Source: SLST01 sp964458555 | GTDB taxonomy: Bacteria; Spirochaetota; Spirochaetia; DSM-27196; SLST01 | Assembly (NCBI GenBank): GCA_964458555.1 | Contig: CAYWJH010000001.1 | Location: forward strand, 101,219-165,218 | Reading direction: 5' to 3' | Length of the DNA: 64,000 nt | Shown here: positions 58,679 through 64,000 of the stretch, piece by piece | Layout of the letters: each line of letters opens with the position of its first letter | Position numbering within the stretch: position 1 is the first letter of the stretch | Notes under the pieces: generated by a model | Database searches by the model: none | Seen by the model: the letters and a program-made list of their open reading frames with translations, nothing else | Told to the model about the DNA's origin: nothing | Translations under genes and position numbers: made by a program

Positions 58679-60593
58679 CCGCCCGGTCGGCGCGCGCGAC
58701 GAGACCGCGCAGCCGATCGAGCAGCGCGGTCTCGGTCTCTTCGCGCTCCCCCTCCACGTCCGCCATCACCCTGAAGACCGGCTCCGTGCCGCTGCCGCGC
58801 ATCCAGAGGAAGGCGCGCGCGCGCCCCGAGTCGTCGACGAGCTCGACCTTGAGTCCGCCCCGCTCGGCGCCGGTCCGGTTCCCCGCTCCCGGGCGCACGG
58901 TCGTGCGCTCGTAGTTGACGATCCGGTAGGAGGTGACCTCGAGCTCCGCGGGGAGCGAGGCGATGATCGCCTTCTCATCTTCGACCACCAGGCGTTCCAT
59001 CTCGCGCTTGAGCGCCGCGTGCGAATCGCTTCGGATGCGCATGACCGCGCGCTCCTCGAACGCGCTCGTCGTCGCGAAGCGCGGCAGCGTCGCGATGAGC
59101 CCCGGCAGGTCCGAGGCCGCGAGGTCCTCCTCGTTCGCCTTGCAGCGAGCCGCCCAGATCGCGCGCGGCGAGGGCGACTCCTGCGAGGCGCCGGCGTAGA
59201 GGAGCTTGAGCACGGCGTGGATTGTATGCAGCGGGTCGCGCACCGCCGAAGGGTGGATGATCGTGCCGCCGTTCGACCCCTCGCCGAGCACCCGAACGAG
59301 AACCCCTTTGTCGCGGAGCTCCCGGGCCCGTGCGACCACGTTTGCCTCTCCCACCTCGGCGCGGTGCAGCTCGGCGCCGAAACGTTCGGCGATGCGGTCT
59401 ATGCGCAGCGACGTGGGACCGTTGACGACGACCGCTACGCGGCGGGACGGTCGTCCCCCGGAGTCGTAGGCGAGCTCGCCGGTGAAGACGAGCCACGCGA
59501 GCTCGGCGACCGTCGAGAGGGCGAACACCTCCTGCGCCGCGAGCTGACGCGCCCGCCGGCCTTGTTGGTCGTAGTACACGAGGTTCCCGCGGTCGCCGTC
59601 GTTGTCCGGGACGTAGCCGAGGACCCACCGGTCGTCTCCGCTCGCGAGCCGCTCGAGCTCATCACGGCACGGGGCGAGCCCGGCGCCCTCCGGGACGATC
59701 TGGTGAGCGATCTGCCCCGGTCTCGCGTTGATGAGGTGGAGGCGGCAGCCGGCCGCCGAAAGATAATCGCGGTCGATCGTCGCCGTGCGCGCGCTCCCGT
59801 TGAGATCGCCCACGACGCCCGGACGCGCGGCGGCGATGCCCGAACGCAGGAGCTCGAGCGCGTGCGCGGCGCGCGGGCCGTCGCCGGCGATGACCCGGCT
59901 GCAGAAGGCCGCGTAGCTGTCGAGCGCGCCGCGCTTTGCCACCGAGACGCCTTCGAGCACCGCGCGCTCTTCGGTGCGCGCGGGTCGGGCGAGCTCGGTC
60001 GCGATCGAGGCGAGCTCGCCGGCGTCGGCGATGAGCTCGCCGAAGGCGTCGATGAGCGAGGCGGCCGCCTCACCGCCGATCACTCCGCCGTCCGAGCCGC
60101 CCATCTTGAGTCCGTTATGGCCGACCGGGTTGTGGCTCGCGCTCACGTAGAAGAAGCCGTCGAGGCCGGGAGTGGCGGCGTACGCCATCGCTTCCGGCGA
60201 CGGGCACACGAAGGGATAGCTCACCTCTACGTCGGCGCCGAGCAGGATCCGGATCGCGGCCCGTGCGACGAGCGGTCCGGTGGGTCTCGAGTCGAGCGCT
60301 ACGGCCACCCGCGGTGGCCGTCGGCCGGCGGGCTCGAAGAGCGCGGCGAAACAGCGCGCCGCGACGCCGGCGACGACGAGAAGCGGGGGAGAGACCTCCC
60401 GAATCGTGCTGTGCTCGTCGCCGTCGGCGGCGAACACCGCCCGCCACCCCGACGCCGAAAGGATCATCGTGTCGACGGCCTGCCGCACCGCGTTCGCGAT
60501 CGCCTCCGGCGGTTGGGCGGCGAAGGCAGGGTCGACGATCGGATCGTCCGGGTCGCCGATCGGAAGACCGGTCGCCTCGTCGACGAGCGGCAT
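58665..60593 (-). CDS. Phosphohexomutase (phosphoglucomutase/phosphomannomutase family)
   Basis: A 642-residue alpha-D-phosphohexomutase. The phosphoserine loop is VSASHNPVGHNGLK (about residue 165), the metal loop PDNDGDRGN (about 341) and the sugar-binding GEGSNGGTIIH (about 470); the phosphate-binding RGSGTEPVFRV near 600 completes the four domains. It is longer than the usual 450-550 residues, with an extended N-terminus. It could interconvert glucose or mannose 1- and 6-phosphates; the sequence alone does not decide. The ATG at 60593 overlaps the stop of the barrel gene (TGATG), and its 3' end overlaps the HAD-MutY gene by 14 bases. Confidence 0.9.
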   Translation of the reverse strand: MPLVDEATGLPIGDPDDPIVDPAFAAQPPEAIANAVRQAVDTMILSASGWRAVFAADGDEHSTIREVSPPLLVVAGVAARCFAALFEPAGRRPPRVAVALDSRPTGPLVARAAIRILLGADVEVSYPFVCPSPEAMAYAATPGLDGFFYVSASHNPVGHNGLKMGGSDGGVIGGEAAASLIDAFGELIADAGELASIATELARPARTEERAVLEGVSVAKRGALDSYAAFCSRVIAGDGPRAAHALELLRSGIAAARPGVVGDLNGSARTATIDRDYLSAAGCRLHLINARPGQIAHQIVPEGAGLAPCRDELERLASGDDRWVLGYVPDNDGDRGNLVYYDQQGRRARQLAAQEVFALSTVAELAWLVFTGELAYDSGGRPSRRVAVVVNGPTSLRIDRIAERFGAELHRAEVGEANVVARARELRDKGVLVRVLGEGSNGGTIIHPSAVRDPLHTIHAVLKLLYAGASQESPSPRAIWAARCKANEEDLAASDLPGLIATLPRFATTSAFEERAVMRIRSDSHAALKREMERLVVEDEKAIIASLPAELEVTSYRIVNYERTTVRPGAGNRTGAERGGLKVELVDDSGRARAFLWMRGSGTEPVFRVMADVEGEREETETALLDRLRGLVARADRAATGA

Positions 60594-61705
60594 CAGTAGT
60601 GGAACCCGAAGCCGAGCGAGAACGGAACCCAGCGCTCGCCCGAGACGTCCGTCTGCGACCAGAGGTAGTTCGAGTAGAAGACGAGCTCGGCGGCGTCGAA
60701 GAGGTCGAGGTAGAACCCCGCCCCGCTCGAGAGGAGGAACCCGCTGTTTTCGGCGGTCACCGGAGAGGTCTGCGAAACGTCGTAGAAGTAGCCGCCGTCG
60801 GTGTAGACGACGAGCCCCGGTACGATCCCGGGAACGACGATCGCCGGCAGATTCAGCCGCGCCTCCACGTTGCCGACCGTCTTGAACGTCGCGTCGAACC
60901 GGCCGGAGCGGTAGCCTCGCACCGAACCGCCGGTCGCCGAGCGGACCGAGCGTCCTCCGGTCGTGGCTCGGATGATATGCGGGATCTGCGGCCCGTTCGC
61001 CCAGTCGACCACCGAAAGCGCGGCGAGGTAGGCGGAGAACCGATTGCGTCCGTCGACCGGTTCGAGCTCGTACACCGGGAGATAGCCGCGCAGGACGAGC
61101 GTCGTTCGGTTGTAGTCGGCCTCCCCGAGGAACTGGTTGTGCAGGAACGGCGGTCCCCACTCGACGGCGAGCTCGCCGGCGAACCCGCGCTGCACGCGGG
61201 TGACCTCGTCCTGGCTCACGTCGCGGTAGGCGATCCCTCCGACGATCGAGCCGCGGAGGCTCGAATCGGCCTCGGGCAGGTCCGAGGCGAAGAAGAGCTG
61301 CCCGTCGTCGCGGAACGGCAGGTCGTACTGCCCGCGGTAGAGCAGGAATCCGACGGCGGTGTCGGCGGTGTCGCCGCCGCGATCGAGAATGCCCTGCTGA
61401 ATGCCGAGTTGCCAGACGACGTCAAAGCGGTTGAAACCCGTCGCCGCCGGATCGTCGCCGTCCTCGGGGACGGTATACAGCGATCCGTCGGCCGCGCGGT
61501 AGTAACCGGCGCTCTCGTAGGCGGGGGAGAGCAGCCCGGTAACCGACGTCTCCACGTCGTCGGGAGAAGGCGGGGCGAGCGTGTAGCGGCCAGCGACGGT
61601 CACCCCCCAGAACCGCGGGCCGAAACGAAACTCCCACTGGTCGCTCTGCGCCGGAAGCGCCGACGCGACGAGCGCGAGGGCTATGACGATGCAGGATCGC
61701 TTCAT
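60593..61705 (-). CDS. Outer-membrane beta-barrel protein, Omp85-like
   Basis: A 370-residue exported protein: signal peptide 1-19 (VIALALVASALPAQS) and then amphipathic beta strands ending in SLGFGFHY, an aromatic outer-membrane C-terminus. SVRGYRSGRFD (about residue 263), followed by NVEARLNLP, matches the conserved RGYxxGRF/NxEhR motifs of Omp85 barrels (BamA, TamA). There are no POTRA domains, which places it with the small patatin-/D15-like barrels. The downstream phosphohexomutase is coupled to it. Its role may be insertion or export of envelope components, not shown by the sequence. Confidence 0.7.
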   Translation of the reverse strand: MKRSCIVIALALVASALPAQSDQWEFRFGPRFWGVTVAGRYTLAPPSPDDVETSVTGLLSPAYESAGYYRAADGSLYTVPEDGDDPAATGFNRFDVVWQLGIQQGILDRGGDTADTAVGFLLYRGQYDLPFRDDGQLFFASDLPEADSSLRGSIVGGIAYRDVSQDEVTRVQRGFAGELAVEWGPPFLHNQFLGEADYNRTTLVLRGYLPVYELEPVDGRNRFSAYLAALSVVDWANGPQIPHIIRATTGGRSVRSATGGSVRGYRSGRFDATFKTVGNVEARLNLPAIVVPGIVPGLVVYTDGGYFYDVSQTSPVTAENSGFLLSSGAGFYLDLFDAAELVFYSNYLWSQTDVSGERWVPFSLGFGFHY

Positions 61706-61713
61706 AGCCCGGC

Positions 61714-61742
61714 ATCGTAGTGCCGCAGGCGCTCTCGGTCAA
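61714..61742 (-). promoter_or_regulatory. Near-leaderless promoter of the Omp85-like gene
   Basis: TTGACC (61737-61742) and TACGAT (61714-61719) are 17 bases apart; the -10 ends 8 bases before the ATG at 61705. Confidence 0.6.
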
Positions 61743-61767
61743 CTGAGCCGGCCTCGGGAAGAACTCC

Positions 61768-61796
61768 TTGCGCAAGATTATCTCCTTAATTATAAC
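61768..61796 (+). promoter_or_regulatory. Promoter of the double-receiver/sensor-kinase unit
   Basis: TTGCGC (61768-61773) and TATAAC (61791-61796) are 17 bases apart, with an AT-rich spacer. The leader is about 23 bases and holds GGACGGG before the GTG at 61826. Confidence 0.6.
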
Positions 61797-61825
61797 TAAA
61801 TCAGAAACCTCTACGGACGGGATAT

Positions 61826-63082
61826 GTGAAGAAGATACTGGTAATCGACGAGTCGAAGTTGTTTCGCGATTTTCTCACCCAGAAGCTCGGTGAGTTCGGG
61901 TTCGAGGTCGTGGGCGCGGTGAACGGCCTCGACGGCGCGGCGAAGCTGCGGCGCGAGCTCCCGGATCTGGTAATCATGGACTACTACCTGTCGCGAACGT
62001 CGTCGGTCGACCTTCTGCAGAAGAAGAAGGACGATCCGAATACCGGTGCGATTCCGGTGATCATGGCGTCCAGCAAGATCGATCGGGAGAAGCTCCTGCA
62101 AGTCGCGCGGTTCAACGTCAGGAAGTTCTTCACCAAGCCGATCCGCATCGACGCGCTCGTCAAGACGATCTCGGAGGTTCTGGGTGTCTCGCTCGACATC
62201 GACACGACGCCCTGCATCATCGAGGCGCACTTCAACGACGACATTCTGTTCATCGAGATCGCTCAGGGGCTCAACAAGGAGAAGATCGAGCTGCTCCGCT
62301 ACAAGATCGTCGAGCTCATGGATCTCTACGAGGTCAAGAGCCCGAAGGTCCTCGTCATCATGTCGAGCATCGAGGTGGGGCCGGACGACTCGTTCAAGCT
62401 CTCGGCGCTGTTTACCACGGTGATGGACAATACGACGGCGAAACCGCGGCAGGTAAAGATCCTGACGAACTCGGAGTACGTGAGCGAGTTCATCGCCGAC
62501 CGCGACGAGTACGAGGGCGTCGAGGTCACGAACAACCTCGAAAGCGCGATGGACGGGCTGCTCGGGAGGAAGGCGGGCAGCTACATCGACCGCGAGAGCA
62601 AGACCGTCCACCAGGAGTTCCTCCAGGCGTCGAGCCCGAGGAGCAATCGCGAAGAGTCGGTCGACATGAAGTTCGAAGGCGATCGGGCGCATTACGACTT
62701 GAACGAGCTCGGTGAGGCCGTCACGATCGCGATCGTCGACGACGACTTCGTCATCCGGGAGATGGTGAAGGCCGTGCTCTCCGACATGGGGCCGGCGATC
62801 CGGGAGTACGAGAACGGCAGGCAGTTCGTAGACGACGCGAACGCGTCGGAGTGCGACCTGGTGTTCCTCGATCTCATGATGCCCGAGATGGACGGCTTCG
62901 AAGTCATGGCGCAGATGCGGCGCGACGGGTTCGACGTGCCGATCATCGTCCTGTCGGCGCTCTCGCAGCGGGAGACGGTGGTCAAGGCGATGAAGTTCGG
63001 GGTCACGAGCTATCTCATCAAGCCGCTCCAGCCGGAGGCGGTGCTGAACAAGGCCCGGGAGGTCCTGAGGGCGAACTTCTGA
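61826..63082 (+). CDS. Response regulator with two receiver domains
   Basis: A 418-residue cytosolic signalling protein. Receiver 1 (residues 1-120) has the phospho-acceptor Asp52 in LVIMDYYLS but a modified acidic pocket (VIDESK). Residues 125-250 form an unassigned alpha/beta domain (ILFIEIAQGLNKEKIELL, VLVIMSSIEVGPDD) that resembles neither DNA-binding nor enzymatic outputs I know. After a charged linker, receiver 2 (298-418) is canonical: acidic pocket DDD at 305-307, Asp349 in FLDLMMPEMDG, Ser/Thr and Lys in VLSALSQ and YLIKPLQ. There is no output domain. It overlaps the sensor-kinase start as TGATG, so the two likely form one phosphorelay. Confidence 0.8.
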   Translation: MKKILVIDESKLFRDFLTQKLGEFGFEVVGAVNGLDGAAKLRRELPDLVIMDYYLSRTSSVDLLQKKKDDPNTGAIPVIMASSKIDREKLLQVARFNVRKFFTKPIRIDALVKTISEVLGVSLDIDTTPCIIEAHFNDDILFIEIAQGLNKEKIELLRYKIVELMDLYEVKSPKVLVIMSSIEVGPDDSFKLSALFTTVMDNTTAKPRQVKILTNSEYVSEFIADRDEYEGVEVTNNLESAMDGLLGRKAGSYIDRESKTVHQEFLQASSPRSNREESVDMKFEGDRAHYDLNELGEAVTIAIVDDDFVIREMVKAVLSDMGPAIREYENGRQFVDDANASECDLVFLDLMMPEMDGFEVMAQMRRDGFDVPIIVLSALSQRETVVKAMKFGVTSYLIKPLQPEAVLNKAREVLRANF

Positions 63083-64000
63083 TGTCCGGAACCGAACGAC
63101 TGTTCAAGGCAATGTTCCAGAACTCGTCGATCGGCATGGCGGTGATCCGTGCCGACGGCACCTTCGTGCTGTCGAACCCGGCCTTCGACGAGCTCGCTCG
63201 TCACGACGCCGCACCGCAGCTCCCTCAGACGCTCTGGGAGCTCTTCGCCGAGGACGACCGCGGCCCGTCGCAGGACCGGGTGGCCACGCTTTCGCACCCG
63301 GGAGAGCGCTACAGCTGGCTCGTGCACGTGGCGAATGTCAAGCGGCACGTCTTCTGGCAGCTCGACGTTTCGGTGATCACCGGCAGCGACTCGGACCCTC
63401 TGCTGCTGGTGAACGCGCGCGACGTGACGCTGCAGAAGAACACCGAGCTCCGGCTGAAACGCGCGAAGGAGGCCGCAGAGCACGCGACGCGCACCAAGTC
63501 GGCGTTCCTCGCGAATATGAGCCACGAGATCCGCACGCCCATCCACACGGTCACCGGCATGACCGAGCTCCTGCTGGACACCGATCTCGACGAGGAACAG
63601 CACGAGTACGCCGACCAGGTCCGCTTCGCTGCGGAGGTGCTCCTCTACCTCATCAACGACATCCTCGATTTCTCGAAGATCGAAGCCGGCAAGCTCTCGC
63701 TCGAGACGATCGCCTTCGATCTCGTCGAGGTGGCCGAAGAGGCTGTCGACATGGTGAGCCTGCAGGCCCACAAGAAGGGTCTCGAGGTCGTCCAGTGGAC
63801 CGGTGCTCGCGTACCGAAGGTCGTGAAGGGTGATCCGGGCCGACTGCGCCAGATCATCGTGAATCTCTTCAACAACGCGGTGAAGTTCACCGCAGAAGGC
63901 GGCGAGATCCGCATCACCGCCCGCGTCATCGGACACCCTGACAGCCGCACGCGCGTGCGCTTCGAGGTCATCGACACCGGCATCGGCATCCCGAAAGAGA
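63082..64000 (+). CDS. PAS-domain sensor histidine kinase (3' end outside window)
   Basis: The visible 306 residues of a cytosolic kinase. A PAS domain (about 8-118, QNSSIGMAVIRADGTFVLSN) is followed by a HisKA helix with the phospho-acceptor His148 in ANMSHEIRTPIH and the start of the ATPase domain: N-box LFNNAVKFTAEGG and G1-box DTGIGIP, where the window ends. H-box and N-box forms match the hybrid kinase group, so receiver or HPt domains may follow. No membrane segment is seen. The ATG at 63082 overlaps the stop of the double-receiver gene. Confidence 0.88.
   Translation, partial: MSGTERLFKAMFQNSSIGMAVIRADGTFVLSNPAFDELARHDAAPQLPQTLWELFAEDDRGPSQDRVATLSHPGERYSWLVHVANVKRHVFWQLDVSVITGSDSDPLLLVNARDVTLQKNTELRLKRAKEAAEHATRTKSAFLANMSHEIRTPIHTVTGMTELLLDTDLDEEQHEYADQVRFAAEVLLYLINDILDFSKIEAGKLSLETIAFDLVEVAEEAVDMVSLQAHKKGLEVVQWTGARVPKVVKGDPGRLRQIIVNLFNNAVKFTAEGGEIRITARVIGHPDSRTRVRFEVIDTGIGIPKE

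Overview
The window is high-GC bacterial chromosome, densely coded on both strands. I see no tRNA or rRNA gene, no insertion sequence, no prophage and no CRISPR array. Cell type: a Gram-negative (diderm) envelope is indicated by an OmpA-type protein, an Omp85-like barrel, a second putative barrel protein and several lipoproteins. An aerobic or microaerobic metabolism is suggested by aconitase, a four-gene pyruvate dehydrogenase operon and a sodium-pumping NADH dehydrogenase. The lineage-specific lipoproteins and the two-receiver signalling protein resemble what I know from free-living Spirochaetota, but this assignment is an inference of moderate confidence; no marker RNA is present.

Layout. 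1-11 kb: a cyclase-domain remnant, two flavoprotein oxidoreductases, an uncharacterised protein with a zinc-ribbon partner, an aldo/keto reductase, lgt, an acyltransferase, a metallophosphoesterase and a beta-hydroxyacid dehydrogenase. 11-15 kb: envelope proteins, a short-chain dehydrogenase and a probable small RNA with a perfect terminator. 15-21 kb: a 1127-residue fusion of both halves of a 2-oxoacid dehydrogenase E1, a lipoyl domain and a complete ketoacyl-ACP synthase III, divergent from aconitase across a palindromic operator. 21-30 kb: NeuB, an ECF sigma factor with putative anti-sigma and Spy-like partners, trmL, a decayed thiol peroxidase, rel, prmC, prfA, rhomboid and exonuclease III. 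30-39 kb: an ABC-F ATPase, lineage-specific envelope genes, rubredoxin, aroC and aroK. 39-45 kb: a zinc-peptidase/propeller/barrel protein and a cyclic-di-GMP regulator. 45-49.5 kb: nqrBCDEF without nqrA. 49.7-58.7 kb: one long plus-strand operon with a flavin-type split-barrel gene, pdhABC-lpd, an AI-2E family exporter, trpS and an unusual HAD-phosphatase/MutY-like fusion. 58.7-64 kb: a phosphohexomutase, an Omp85-like barrel, a double-receiver protein and the start of a sensor kinase.

How the genes work together: the classical PDH operon and aconitase feed carbon into acetyl-CoA and the TCA cycle, and Nqr re-oxidises NADH while exporting sodium. The fused E1-lipoyl-KASIII protein could use a 2-oxoacid to prime fatty-acid synthesis, possibly with the same E3 (lpd). 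This is the most unusual system in the window.

Regulation: many first genes have a sigma-70-type -10 box only 6-11 bases before the start codon, so their mRNAs should be leaderless or nearly so, whereas most internal operon genes have ordinary Shine-Dalgarno sites or overlapping stop/start codons. Several genes are followed by strong GC hairpins without a U-tract.
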